In this document: in pieces, positions 7,991 through 16,536 of the stretch | Layout: every line of letters begins with the position of its first letter | How positions within the stretch are numbered: the first letter of the stretch is position 1 | Origin: Nostoc sp. PA-18-2419 | GTDB taxonomy: Bacteria > Cyanobacteriota > Cyanobacteriia > Cyanobacteriales > Nostocaceae | Assembly: GCF_005869855.1 (NCBI RefSeq) | Contig: NZ_SZNH01000003.1 | Coordinates: 1 to 64,000, forward strand | Direction of reading: 5' to 3' | DNA: 64,000 nt | Position numbers and translations under genes: made by a program | Notes under the pieces: generated by a model | What the model was told of the DNA's origin: nothing | Database searches by the model: none | Seen by the model: the letters and a program-made list of their open reading frames with translations, nothing else

Positions 7991-9244
7991 TTGAAATTGC
8001 TACCGTTACAAATTGTAGTTATTGGCGGTGGGGCAGCGGGTTTTTTTGGTGCGATCGCTTGTGCTAAAGTCAATCCCGATGCCCAAGTTACTTTACTCGA
8101 AGCTAGTCGCCAACCCCTAGCAAAAGTGCTAATTTCTGGTGGCGGACGCTGTAACGTTACTCACGCTTGCTTCGATCCTGGGGAATTAGTACAAAATTAC
8201 CCCAGAGGTGCAAAAGCCTTGCGGGGTGCTTTTACTCGGTTTCAACCTCAAGATACAGTAGCTTGGTTTGCTAACCACGGAGTTTATTTAAAAACTGAAG
8301 CCGATGGCCGGATATTTCCTGTTACCAATACTTCAGAAACGATTGTGGAATGTCTGATTAAAGCGGCAGCGACATCTGGAGTCAAACTTCGTATCGCTAC
8401 ACCTGTAACTTCGGTGAAACACACTTCCCAAGACGGGGGATTTAATATCCTGCTGAAGTCGGGAGAGATAATTAAATGCGATCGTTTACTTCTTGCTAGT
8501 GGCAGTAACTTGGTAGGTTATAAAATTGCTAGAGAGTTAGGGCATAAAATTGAGCCACCCGTTCCTTCTTTATTTACCTTTAACATTCTCGACCAAAAGC
8601 TGAGAGATCTGGCTGGAATTAGTGTTGACTCCGTACAATTGCGGCTATCTATAGGTACAAAATCCCAATTACAACAAACTGGCCCATTACTAATTACCCA
8701 TTGGGGTTTGAGTGGCCCCGCTGTTTTGAAGCTTTCTGCTTGGGGTGCAAGAATTCTCCACGAAAGTCGCTATCAAGCAACATTATTAATTAATTGGCTG
8801 CCTCATTTGCCACAAGAACAAGTACGACAACAAATTTTAGCAATCAAGAATGAATGGGCAAAAAAAGCGATTGCATTGCATCGTGGTGTTGACCTACCCC
8901 ATCGTCTTTGGCAATATATCATTGCCCGTGCAGGCATTAGCATAGAAGACCGTTGGGCAGGAATATCTAATAAAACTTTAAATCAGTTGGTGCAAGAACT
9001 CACTCAGGGAGAATATTTAATCAGTGGTAAAGGAGTTTTCAAAGAAGAATTTGTTACTTGTGGCGGTGTTAATCTCAAAGAACTAAACTTTAAAACAATG
9101 GAAAGTAAATTAGTTCCCGGTCTTTATTTTGCTGGAGAAGTTTTAGATATTGATGGTGTAACTGGTGGTTTTAACTTTCAAAGTGCTTGGACAACTGCGT
9201 ATTTAGCTGGTAACTCGATAGGAACTAAGTATTACTCCAGTTGA
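7991..9244 (+). CDS. HI0933/YhiN-family FAD-dependent oxidoreductase
   Basis: A 417-residue flavoprotein of the BaiN/HI0933 group. The N-terminal Rossmann motif IVVIGGGAAGFFGAIACAK binds FAD, followed by LISGGGRCNVTH, characteristic of the family, a middle insertion domain, and the C-terminal FAD motif GLYFAGEVLDIDGVTGGFNFQ. No ATG fits; the start is a TTG (or a second TTG two codons later), preceded by AAAAGAGA. Some relatives reduce steroid intermediates, but the physiological substrate in cyanobacteria is unknown. It lies directly behind the rubredoxin gene on the same strand. Confidence 0.88.
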   Translation: MKLLPLQIVVIGGGAAGFFGAIACAKVNPDAQVTLLEASRQPLAKVLISGGGRCNVTHACFDPGELVQNYPRGAKALRGAFTRFQPQDTVAWFANHGVYLKTEADGRIFPVTNTSETIVECLIKAAATSGVKLRIATPVTSVKHTSQDGGFNILLKSGEIIKCDRLLLASGSNLVGYKIARELGHKIEPPVPSLFTFNILDQKLRDLAGISVDSVQLRLSIGTKSQLQQTGPLLITHWGLSGPAVLKLSAWGARILHESRYQATLLINWLPHLPQEQVRQQILAIKNEWAKKAIALHRGVDLPHRLWQYIIARAGISIEDRWAGISNKTLNQLVQELTQGEYLISGKGVFKEEFVTCGGVNLKELNFKTMESKLVPGLYFAGEVLDIDGVTGGFNFQSAWTTAYLAGNSIGTKYYSS

Positions 9245-9521
9245 AAATTAATCGATCCTCTCAGAGATGATTTACAAAGTAAAAATTAAATTACCGTAAG
9301 GTGTGTTAGGCGCATATTTTTAGATAATTTGTCACCAAAAAGATGATAAAGCAGCTTACGCACCATGTAAATAGTGGTGGATAATAGCATTAGCCTTGCC
9401 ACACTATTACCTTAAGATTTAGTTTATAAATAGTTAGTTTCTGATACAGAGATATTTTGATCTTAATTGACTATTACACAATAAGCCTCTAAAAATCTTT
9501 TGGTTGCTAAATTTTAAAAGA

Positions 9522-9546
9522 GTTTAGCAATGCTAAACCCTTTTTT
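9522..9546 (+). terminator. Terminator-like hairpin after the FAD oxidoreductase
   Basis: GTTTAGCA pairs with TGCTAAAC and is followed by CCTTTTTT. It lies about 280 bases past the oxidoreductase stop within a 449-base gap. The gap also contains a segment near 9297-9365 resembling dispersed cyanobacterial intergenic repeats (GTAAGGTGTGTTAGGCGC), and no further gene. Confidence 0.65.
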
Positions 9547-9670
9547 CCAATTTTCAAGACAGTCGCTCGTGAGAAAATTCCACAGCGTAGTATAAAAAAG
9601 GAATATATCTTACTCTCTTTTTCATACTAGTATTGCCACGATGAAGAGATACTGACTAAATGTCAAATCC

Positions 9671-9688
9671 AAGAGCAAAATTGCTCTT
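9671..9688 (-). terminator. Hairpin 3' of rpsU
   Basis: A nearly perfect palindrome, AAGAGCAAAATTGCTCTT, lies six bases beyond the rpsU stop codon. The T content after it in the transcript direction is modest, so it may terminate weakly or act as a 3' end stabiliser. Confidence 0.55.
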
Positions 9689-9693
9689 CATTC

Positions 9694-9888
9694 TTATCTA
9701 AAACGAGAATTTTGTTTACGACGTTGCTTGTGCCTAGCAATTGCTTTACGTTTTTCTTTTTCTATTGGCGTCTCGAAGTGACGTTTCTTTCTCATATCTT
9801 GGAAAATTCCTGCTTTAGAAACTTCCCGTTTAAATCTCCGTAAGGCCGATTCAATACCTTCATTCTCCCCTAGGACTACTTGTGTCAT
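9694..9888 (-). CDS. rpsU: 30S ribosomal protein bS21
   Basis: A 64-residue basic protein of the small ribosomal subunit involved in initiation on mRNA. It begins [27 protein letters not shown] and has the arginine/lysine-rich tail [14 protein letters not shown], both standard for bS21. AGGAGG lies seven bases ahead of the ATG, a strong ribosome site. It is the second gene of a pair with the upstream RRM protein, 120 bases apart with an attenuator-like hairpin between. This rbp-rpsU order is well known from Anabaena. Confidence 0.97.
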   Translation of the reverse strand: MTQVVLGENEGIESALRRFKREVSKAGIFQDMRKKRHFETPIEKEKRKAIARHKQRRKQNSRFR

Positions 9889-9945
9889 TCTGATTCCTCC
9901 TGAATGTGGATAAATAATTCGGAACTAGATACAAAATAAAATATT

Positions 9946-9979
9946 CCAGCAGAGTTGAGCCTTTGGCTTTTTCTGCTGG
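9946..9979 (-). terminator. Terminator/attenuator hairpin between rbp and rpsU
   Basis: CCAGCAGA and TCTGCTGG form an 8-bp outer stem, with an inner AGCC/GGCT stem inside the loop; in the transcript a U-rich stretch (AATATTTTATTTTG) follows. It sits 30 bases past the rbp stop and 58 bases before the rpsU start, so it probably makes most transcripts end after rbp and lowers rpsU expression. Confidence 0.7.
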
Positions 9980-10008
9980 AGACTCTAGATGTGATTTTAG
10001 GAATCGAT

Positions 10009-10317
10009 TTAGTAGTTTCGGTTGCGACGGGCATTGCCGCCACCCCAGCTACCACGAGGGGAATTGTTTCTTTCCTCACGAGGTTTAGCTTTGTTTACTC
10101 TCAAATCACGTCCCATCCATTCAGCACCATCAAGTGCGTCAATCGCAGCTTGTTCTTCTGCATCTGTTTTCATTTCCACAAAAGCGAACCCACGCGGCTT
10201 ACCCGTTTCTCTATCTGTGGGTAATTGAACACGCGCTACTGTTCCGTATTCTGCAAAAGCCTGTTTTAGGTCTTCTTCCGTAACCTGATAGGACAGGTTA
10301 CCAATGTAAATTGACAT
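10009..10317 (-). CDS. Cold-type RNA-binding protein, single RRM
   Basis: A 102-residue protein with one RNA-recognition motif and a short glycine/arginine/asparagine-rich tail. RNP2 is IYIGNL (residues 3-8) and RNP1 is RGFAFVEM, with the usual aromatic residues. The ATG chosen opens MSIYIGNLSYQV, the standard start of cyanobacterial Rbp proteins; a longer in-frame extension would run through the leader hairpin. The composition and the rpsU neighbour match Anabaena rbpA-type genes, whose products accumulate in the cold and bind RNA. The gene is preceded by a strong leader hairpin that covers the ribosome site. Which rbp paralogue this is cannot be decided here. Confidence 0.93.
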   Translation of the reverse strand: MSIYIGNLSYQVTEEDLKQAFAEYGTVARVQLPTDRETGKPRGFAFVEMKTDAEEQAAIDALDGAEWMGRDLRVNKAKPREERNNSPRGSWGGGNARRNRNY

Positions 10318-10361
10318 AAGAGTCTCCGAATTTAGGGAGTGTAGAGAGTTAAATTCGGAGA
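10318..10361 (-). promoter_or_regulatory. rbp 5'-leader hairpin masking the Shine-Dalgarno
   Basis: In the leader, TCTCCGAATTTA (5' arm) pairs perfectly with TAAATTCGGAGA (3' arm) around a 15-base loop. The 3' arm contains GGAGA, the only good ribosome site, ending five bases before the ATG. The fold should block initiation unless opened by a factor, temperature or competing structure. The 5' leader of Anabaena rbpA1 is reported to matter for cold regulation, which fits; the mechanism here is inference. The rest of the upstream gap to 10705 holds no gene. Confidence 0.8.
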
Positions 10362-10705
10362 GACGCTTTTTAGAAATCAAAACGAGTTACTCAACCGAAC
10401 ATAATCCTTATATGGATAAGTGTAGCACAGCCTTTGAATATGGACTCGTGCTGAATTTTATTTCCAATAAAAGCTTTGGGGCAAGCTTGCAGCCCTTCAA
10501 ATAAAATGCTTTTGTTGCTTTCACTATGATAGTTTCAATCTGAAAAATCAATCAGTATAAACTGGCGATCGCTCAAATAACTCAGTCTTTTAGATATTCA
10601 GATATGCACTATGCCTTAACGATTATTTACTAGTGGAGTTAATTTTACCATAAATAACTGTGTTAGGAATTAGAAAATATTTATTTTCAAATACCCTAAG
10701 CAGTT

Positions 10706-11566
10706 TTAGCTATCTTTGAATTGGGCTAAAATCCTTTCGGCTTGCGTACATAGGACATGGTGATATTCACTGTTACTAGCCAGCAAACCTCCCCACTGAT
10801 TAATATCATCAGTGTTGTATTCCAAAGCTGTACCATCAAAGTGAGTAAATTTACCTCCAGCTTCGGTTAAAATCAGTTCTGGGGCTGCGATATCCCAGTC
10901 TTTGGGAGCAGATTTGCCGGAGAGAGAAATGTAGATTTCTGCCTGTTGTTCGACAATTGTGGCAATTTTACATCCGACACTGCCAACAGCTTTTTGATTT
11001 TGACACGGCAAGTTTTGCAGTAAATAATTTAAACGTTGGTTACGGTGAGAACGACTCACAACCAAGGTTAAATCCTCAACTGGTTTATCTGAGGACACTT
11101 GTAAACGAACACAACTATCACGCGTTTCTCTAAATGTACCCCCGCCTTTTGTGGCATAATACAACTTTTGTGCTTCTGGGACTGCCACCACTGCTAATAC
11201 TGGGCGTGTTTCCTTGACTAAAGCAATGTGAATGGCATACTCCCCAGTTTTTTCGATAAAGCCCCGTGTACCATCCAAAGGGTCAATAATCCATACCCAA
11301 GGAGTAGACGGCTGTGCAGACTTACTTAAGGCTTGATAAGTTTCTTCGCTGATGTAGATAAAATCTTCATCACCCAAATTTGCTTGCAGCTTTTCTAAAA
11401 TATATTGGCTGACAGCTACATCGGCAATAGTAACAGGTTCATCTTGTTTGTACTGTACTGCTAAATTAGAATCTTTACCAGTGCCGTGATAATACGATCG
11501 CAGTATATCAGCTGCTTCCCAACCTACCTGACGAGCGATCGCTAATATTTCTTGTAAGTCTTTCAT
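10706..11566 (-). CDS. cysQ: 3'(2'),5'-bisphosphate nucleotidase, CysQ-like (inositol monophosphatase fold)
   Basis: A 286-residue Mg-dependent, lithium-sensitive type phosphatase. Metal and phosphate motifs are visible: DEDFIYISEE (the glutamates), WIIDPLDGTRGFI (the DPxDGT signature) and DWDIAAPELILTEAGG near residue 235. The family removes phosphate from 3'-phosphoadenosine 5'-phosphate left by sulfate assimilation, or from inositol phosphates; the FIEKTGEYAIHIALV stretch after the signature is of CysQ/HAL2 kind. It is followed on the same strand, upstream, by a PfkB kinase gene, 62 bases away. Confidence 0.85.
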   Translation of the reverse strand: MKDLQEILAIARQVGWEAADILRSYYHGTGKDSNLAVQYKQDEPVTIADVAVSQYILEKLQANLGDEDFIYISEETYQALSKSAQPSTPWVWIIDPLDGTRGFIEKTGEYAIHIALVKETRPVLAVVAVPEAQKLYYATKGGGTFRETRDSCVRLQVSSDKPVEDLTLVVSRSHRNQRLNYLLQNLPCQNQKAVGSVGCKIATIVEQQAEIYISLSGKSAPKDWDIAAPELILTEAGGKFTHFDGTALEYNTDDINQWGGLLASNSEYHHVLCTQAERILAQFKDS

Positions 11567-11628
11567 TAATTTAGCCTGGTCTAATTTAAAACATGTAACC
11601 TGAGTAGGGTCAGACTAGCTGCGCGTCT

Positions 11629-12495
11629 CTACGTAAAATCCATCCAGCGTCGAGTACCAAAAAATTGACAGGAATCAGCAGCGATATTTGCTGCTAGTAC
11701 CAGTGCATCGATAAAACTTTCCCTTAAAATGTAATGACACAAGCCACCATGAAAAATATCTCCAGCGGCTAAGGTATCAACGGCTTGAATTTGGGGCACA
11801 TCCACAATACCAGTTTTATTGCAACTTAAGTATTCAATTGGTTTTTCTCCGTGAGTAACGGCGATATGAGAAATATCAAATTTGCTCAAATAAGCAAAAA
11901 CCTCTTCTAAATTCTGACAGTTAGGAGGATAAAAATTAGCCGAACAGATGGCGTAATCTACAAATGGTAGAATTTGTTCAAATCCAGGTTTCCAACTACC
12001 GCCATCGATAACTACTGGAATATTCTGCGCTTTTGCCATTCGGGCTATGGAGTAACCAACCGCCATCTGATGTCCATCAATTAGTACTATGGCAACATTT
12101 TCTAAAATGTTAGCTGGGATAGATCCGCTACTGGCTTGAGTTTTCACAGCATTGATTGAAACCACTGCTCGTTGCCCTGTGGTTTGGGTGACAATAATCG
12201 AAGAAACAGGCGGTGCTAAATCGGTGGTAGGCTCTAAATCGGCGATCGCTACTTGATAATTTGCCAAATCACCTCGAATTAGTTGTGTCATCGGATGAGA
12301 ACCCACCACACCTAAAACTGTAGCCTGATTACCTAAATAGCTGAAAGTTACAGCTGCGTTTGTAGCTGGCCCGCCTGCTGCGACACTATAGTCACAAGCA
12401 ACAATTTTTTGATTATTCTTCGGGGGAGAGTCAGCCAGATAAATCAAATCCAAGGTTACTAAACCTACAAATAACCCACGATATAGATTAGTCAT
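11629..12495 (-). CDS. PfkB-family carbohydrate kinase
   Basis: A 288-residue ribokinase-fold kinase that phosphorylates a sugar or nucleoside from ATP. The N-terminal substrate motif is AAGGPATNAAVTFSYLG and the C-terminal catalytic motif is DTLAAGDIFHGGLCHYIL, with the general-base aspartate of the DTxxAGD pattern. The protein is slightly short for the family and ends soon after the motif, at RRWMDFT. The substrate is unknown. The gene is probably in one unit with the cysQ-like gene downstream. Confidence 0.85.
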   Translation of the reverse strand: MTNLYRGLFVGLVTLDLIYLADSPPKNNQKIVACDYSVAAGGPATNAAVTFSYLGNQATVLGVVGSHPMTQLIRGDLANYQVAIADLEPTTDLAPPVSSIIVTQTTGQRAVVSINAVKTQASSGSIPANILENVAIVLIDGHQMAVGYSIARMAKAQNIPVVIDGGSWKPGFEQILPFVDYAICSANFYPPNCQNLEEVFAYLSKFDISHIAVTHGEKPIEYLSCNKTGIVDVPQIQAVDTLAAGDIFHGGLCHYILRESFIDALVLAANIAADSCQFFGTRRWMDFT

Positions 12496-12546
12496 TTGTG
12501 TTCGTAGTAGTGTATGAATTATTTGTCCTAACTTCTAACTATTAAC

Positions 12547-12566
12547 AGACGCGATTAATCGCGTCT
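12547..12566. repeat. Perfect 20-base palindrome (dispersed Nostoc-type element)
   Basis: AGACGCGATTAATCGCGTCT is its own reverse complement. Sequences of this kind (with flanking GTAGAG/CTCTAC) are recurrent between genes in Nostoc, so it is most likely a small dispersed palindromic repeat. Part of the pattern (GCGTCTCTACGTA) also appears at 11623 near the end of the PfkB gene. Confidence 0.75.
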
Positions 12567-12600
12567 CTACTACTAACTCTAAATTTCTAACTTTTTGCTC

Positions 12601-13467
12601 ATGCAAACCGATCCCAAACCAGGAACACTTTACGTCGTCGGCACACCAATTGGCAACTTAGAAGATATGACCTTTCGGGCTGTGCGAATTTTACAAACTG
12701 TGGATCTGATTGCTGCGGAAGACACGCGTCACACAGGGAAATTGCTACAGTATTTTGAAATTAAGACACCCCAAGTAAGTTACCATGAACATAATCGTAC
12801 CAGTCGGATTCCAGAATTATTAGAATATTTGGCTAATAATAAAGCGATCGCACTGGTCAGTGATGCTGGAATGCCAGGAATATCCGATCCTGGATATGAA
12901 TTGGTGAAAGCCTGTATTGCCGCAAAGATTCCTGTAGTGCCGATTCCTGGCGCTAGTGCCGCAATAACCGCTTTGAGTGCAGCTGGACTACCAACGGATC
13001 GATTTGTGTTTGAAGGTTTTCTCCCCGCAAAAAGTCAACAGCGACGAGAATATTTAGAATCTCTGCAAACAGAATCTCGCACATTGATTTTCTACGAATC
13101 GCCCCACCGCTTGCGAGACACTTTACAAGACTTAGCAGAGGTTTTGGGAAGCGATCGCCAAATCGTGCTAGGACGTGAGTTAACTAAATTGTATGAGGAA
13201 TTTTGGCGGGGAACAACTGCCGAGGCGATCATGGATTACAGCCAACGAGAACCCCAAGGTGAATATACCTTAATTGTTGCAGGAATTTTACCAAGTCAGC
13301 CCCAACTAACACAAGAGGAATTAAAAGCTGAATTGAAACAATTAATTAATCAAGGAATATCGCGATCGCAAGCTAGCCGTCAATTAGCAAAAGTTACTTC
13401 TCTTCCCCGCCGCCAACTCTATCAATTAGCTCTTTCTTTAATCGTAGACTTGGATTCTAATATTTAA
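12601..13467 (+). CDS. rsmI: 16S rRNA (cytidine-1402-2'-O)-methyltransferase
   Basis: A 288-residue S-adenosylmethionine-dependent enzyme of the tetrapyrrole-methylase fold that methylates the ribose of C1402 in the decoding centre. The ATG gives MQTDPKPGTLYVVGTPIGNLEDMTFRA. GTPIGNL, LIAAEDTRHTGKLL, VSDAGMPGISDPGYELV and PGASAAITALSAAGL follow, all RsmI hallmarks. The C-terminal region is a three-helix cap. It is divergent from the PfkB gene and precedes the membrane glycosyltransferases. Confidence 0.96.
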   Translation: MQTDPKPGTLYVVGTPIGNLEDMTFRAVRILQTVDLIAAEDTRHTGKLLQYFEIKTPQVSYHEHNRTSRIPELLEYLANNKAIALVSDAGMPGISDPGYELVKACIAAKIPVVPIPGASAAITALSAAGLPTDRFVFEGFLPAKSQQRREYLESLQTESRTLIFYESPHRLRDTLQDLAEVLGSDRQIVLGRELTKLYEEFWRGTTAEAIMDYSQREPQGEYTLIVAGILPSQPQLTQEELKAELKQLINQGISRSQASRQLAKVTSLPRRQLYQLALSLIVDLDSNI

Positions 13468-13548
13468 ATATATAAAAAAGGTAATATCATATATGCGAAA
13501 TAGTACCATTATCAATCAAGTGTTCGGGCTTTAATTGCCAAATTTCAC

Positions 13549-14856
13549 ATGAAAAGCTTATTTTCTTTTTCATTTTTGAAGCAAATTCTTCTTGCTCTCC
13601 TGTTTTATGTTGTTTGCAGTAGTATAGGTATCCTGCTTTCACCGAATGGAATTGCAAAATTAGCAGTACAAGAGGGAAAAGAGTTTCAATATTGGGATGC
13701 AATTCATTACGTCAATCTGGGTTTAAATCCTCGTTGTCAAGCCTTCTATCCACTTTGGTCTCAAATAAATCATTTATTTGCTCCAGATAATCCCGTCGTT
13801 GGCCTTCGGTATGCTTTTATCCTCTGTAACATCCTCTTTGTTTTATCACTGCCTATCATTTTATTTGTTTTACGAAAAGTAATTAAATCAGAAAGCCTGA
13901 GCTTTATCATTCTCATACTTTACGTTCTTAATCCTAATTCTATTTTCCATAGTATTGGCTACACTGAAAGCTTATTCTCGCTTTGGGCAATTATTAGTGT
14001 AGTAGCTCTGTTATTTCCAACTTCTGTGCTTTGGAATAGCATTTTAGCCATATCCGTGATTTTAATGTCTGTGTCTCGACCGAGTTTAGTACAACTTCTG
14101 TTTGCTTCATTTTCTGCACTCCTTTGCGTAGTTTTAGGAAGTCATTTAAAATTTGAAACTTCTTCCCAAATTAGGCAGTGGAAAAAATATATTATCCCAA
14201 CTGGATTAATTGCTATATGTGCTGTCGTAGGTTATTCGATTTATGGCATTTATTGTTTATTATCAACAGGCAACTTTTTGGCTCCCTTTCAAGCTCAGAT
14301 AGAGTGGGGAAGAACTCTTCAGCTACGACCATTATTTCTGCTGTTTCCCAGATCCCTGTTAAATGATTTACACGGCCTGTACTTTCCATTTCTTGTATTA
14401 TTCCTAGCAATTATCCTTATTTACTTTCATGCCAAACGCAAGGAATTTTTGCTATATACACCTAAACATCCTCTATTATGGATAACCCTTTTTTATCCTC
14501 CCATAGCGATTTTGATTTATTTTATTCGTTCTTGGCAGTTAGCCAAAGCTGGTAAAATTACTCCTCAATCTGTAACTCAAACTATTGTCCAACTACAAAC
14601 AAATTATGTATTCTTTTTTTGCTTATTCATTTGTATAGCTAATGCAGCTATTGGATTTTTAGCGGCTTCGGGTTATCTCTACAGCTTAGCAAGATTTGTT
14701 TTTGCAACGCCTTTCTTTTTTATTGCTTTTGGTATGATGGCAGACCACCTTGATACTCCAAAAACACGAGAATTTCTTTACGGATGTATCTTAGTTTCTA
14801 GCTTAGGATTAGTCGAACAATGGTATCGTTGGGGCAATAACCATTGGGTAGGATAA
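13549..14856 (+). CDS. Membrane mannosyltransferase-like protein (PIG-V/GPI-MT2 family)
   Basis: A 435-residue multi-pass membrane protein, hydrophobic through most of its length (about ten helices). The first periplasmic loop carries YWDAIHYVNLG (residues 48-58) and AFYPLW, and a later segment reads SIFHSIGYTESLF; these are the conserved motifs of the PIG-V group, which transfers mannose from dolichyl or polyprenyl phosphate. In bacteria, family members are uncharacterised glycosyltransferases of the GT-C type. It is followed by a second GT-C protein 74 bases later on the same strand. Donor specificity is unproven. Confidence 0.72.
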   Translation: MKSLFSFSFLKQILLALLFYVVCSSIGILLSPNGIAKLAVQEGKEFQYWDAIHYVNLGLNPRCQAFYPLWSQINHLFAPDNPVVGLRYAFILCNILFVLSLPIILFVLRKVIKSESLSFIILILYVLNPNSIFHSIGYTESLFSLWAIISVVALLFPTSVLWNSILAISVILMSVSRPSLVQLLFASFSALLCVVLGSHLKFETSSQIRQWKKYIIPTGLIAICAVVGYSIYGIYCLLSTGNFLAPFQAQIEWGRTLQLRPLFLLFPRSLLNDLHGLYFPFLVLFLAIILIYFHAKRKEFLLYTPKHPLLWITLFYPPIAILIYFIRSWQLAKAGKITPQSVTQTIVQLQTNYVFFFCLFICIANAAIGFLAASGYLYSLARFVFATPFFFIAFGMMADHLDTPKTREFLYGCILVSSLGLVEQWYRWGNNHWVG

Positions 14857-14930
14857 TTGAAGAAAAGGCATTGTAATTTTTTTAAAATCTATTTTTAGTT
14901 AGGATTGAGGATATTACTTGATATAAATAT

Positions 14931-16418
14931 ATGCAAATTAATATTATTAAAAACAAATCTCAAGACTTGCCTATACTTTTCTTAATAATTTTAGCTATAG
15001 TTCTCAGAATTTACAATATTAATTCGCCAATTATCGGTATTCATTCATGGCGTCAGTCAGACACAGCAGCGATAGCTAGAAATTTTTATGAGAATGGTTT
15101 TAACTTCTTTTATCCTCAAATTGATTGGGGAGGTAATTCACTAGGTTATTGCGAAACAGAGTTTCCAATTTATTCATTTATCGTCGCTCTTATTTATAAA
15201 ATTTTTGGAGTTTCAGAATTTTGGGGAAGATTAACATCAATTATTTGTTTTTTAGTAGCTCTTTACTTCCTCTATCAACTAGTTATTAAAATATTAAATA
15301 AAAAAGTTGCATTTTGGTCTTGCTTATTTTTTATAAGTTTACCTTTGAATGTTTATTATAGTAGAACTTTTCAGCCAGAAGCGATGCTTTTAATGTGTTC
15401 AATTATTGGTATTTACTATTTTATTCATTGGTTGGACTCAGAAGAATGGAAAGAATTAATTATATCAGGAATCTTTGTAGCCTTGGCTTGCCTAATCAAA
15501 GTTTTACCAATAATATATTTAGGAATTCCAATTTTTTACTTAGCATGGACTAAATTTGGTATTAAAGTTTTTCTTCAAATATCTCTATGGATTTATAGCA
15601 TATTAATATTAGTATCTCTAGTTATATGGTACTACCATGCTCACCAGCTACTTTTAGAGTATGGTAATACTTTCGGTTTTTGGTCAGGCTCAACAAATAG
15701 ATATAACTACAATATTGTACTAACTTTACATTTTTGGACAGAAATATTATTTAGAACTGCTATTAGACATTTTGCTATTTTTGGCTTTGTCATCTTTTTA
15801 TTAGGATTGTTCATTTCTAGAAAAACTAGACGAGAATATGTTTTAGATGTTTGGTTATTTTCAGTAATATTAACTTGGATTTTAGTACCTATTACTAGTT
15901 TAGTTCATGAATATTATCAACTCCAATTTATGCTTCCTGGAGTAATATTCATGGGAAAAGCTTGTAATCAATACTTGGATAAAACTATTAAGCAAGTGAA
16001 TTATAAAAAAGCTATAATATTGTGCTTATACCTAACTTTAGCTGCTAGTTGTACTATTTATACTATTGATTATATGTTAAAAGAAAGAATAGATAAATCG
16101 GCTGTTTTTCAACTAGCACAACAAGTAAAACAAAATACTGAATCTGAGTCACTAATAATTGCCACTACTGGTAGTGACCCCACATTACTTTATTTGTCAC
16201 ATCGAAAAGGTTGGCTAATTAATCATAGCGATGTGACTGAGAAATTTATCTTATCTAGAACCAACTTAGGAGCTAAATATCTGGTGGGAAGTTTAAATTT
16301 TGTGGAGAGTTATAATTTTTTTGTAGATGATGATCAAAAACGAAAAGTCCATAATTTTCTCAATCAACATCCGAATCTTCTCAAAGATAGTATGAACTTT
16401 ATTGCTAAATTATCATGA
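14931..16418 (+). CDS. GT-C glycosyltransferase, ArnT/PMT-like (GT39-type)
   Basis: A 495-residue membrane glycosyltransferase. The first outside loop has HSWRQSDTAAIARNFY with the acidic residue typical of the GT-C active site, followed by the ETEFPIYSF segment. Some ten hydrophobic helices precede a soluble C-terminal tail (from about residue 385). Relatives transfer sugars from polyprenyl phosphate to lipid A, proteins or glycans on the outer side of the inner membrane. Its AT content is higher than that of the housekeeping genes to the left. It probably forms an operon with the PIG-V-like gene before it, and is convergent with the NRPS. Confidence 0.78.
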   Translation: MQINIIKNKSQDLPILFLIILAIVLRIYNINSPIIGIHSWRQSDTAAIARNFYENGFNFFYPQIDWGGNSLGYCETEFPIYSFIVALIYKIFGVSEFWGRLTSIICFLVALYFLYQLVIKILNKKVAFWSCLFFISLPLNVYYSRTFQPEAMLLMCSIIGIYYFIHWLDSEEWKELIISGIFVALACLIKVLPIIYLGIPIFYLAWTKFGIKVFLQISLWIYSILILVSLVIWYYHAHQLLLEYGNTFGFWSGSTNRYNYNIVLTLHFWTEILFRTAIRHFAIFGFVIFLLGLFISRKTRREYVLDVWLFSVILTWILVPITSLVHEYYQLQFMLPGVIFMGKACNQYLDKTIKQVNYKKAIILCLYLTLAASCTIYTIDYMLKERIDKSAVFQLAQQVKQNTESESLIIATTGSDPTLLYLSHRKGWLINHSDVTEKFILSRTNLGAKYLVGSLNFVESYNFFVDDDQKRKVHNFLNQHPNLLKDSMNFIAKLS

Positions 16419-16536
16419 GTTCGATAATTTAAAAAAGTTAAAAAGCTGAAACTGTAATTATATTAAAAAAGGCTGTCTCAGCGTTATTATTTGAGGTTTG
16501 TTAACTAGTGATGTTGACAGTCAGCAGGTAATAAAC

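Noticed and set aside
10022-10228. 68-codon + strand frame opposite rbp
   Set aside because: It is the antisense of the RRM gene with no family resemblance or ribosome site.
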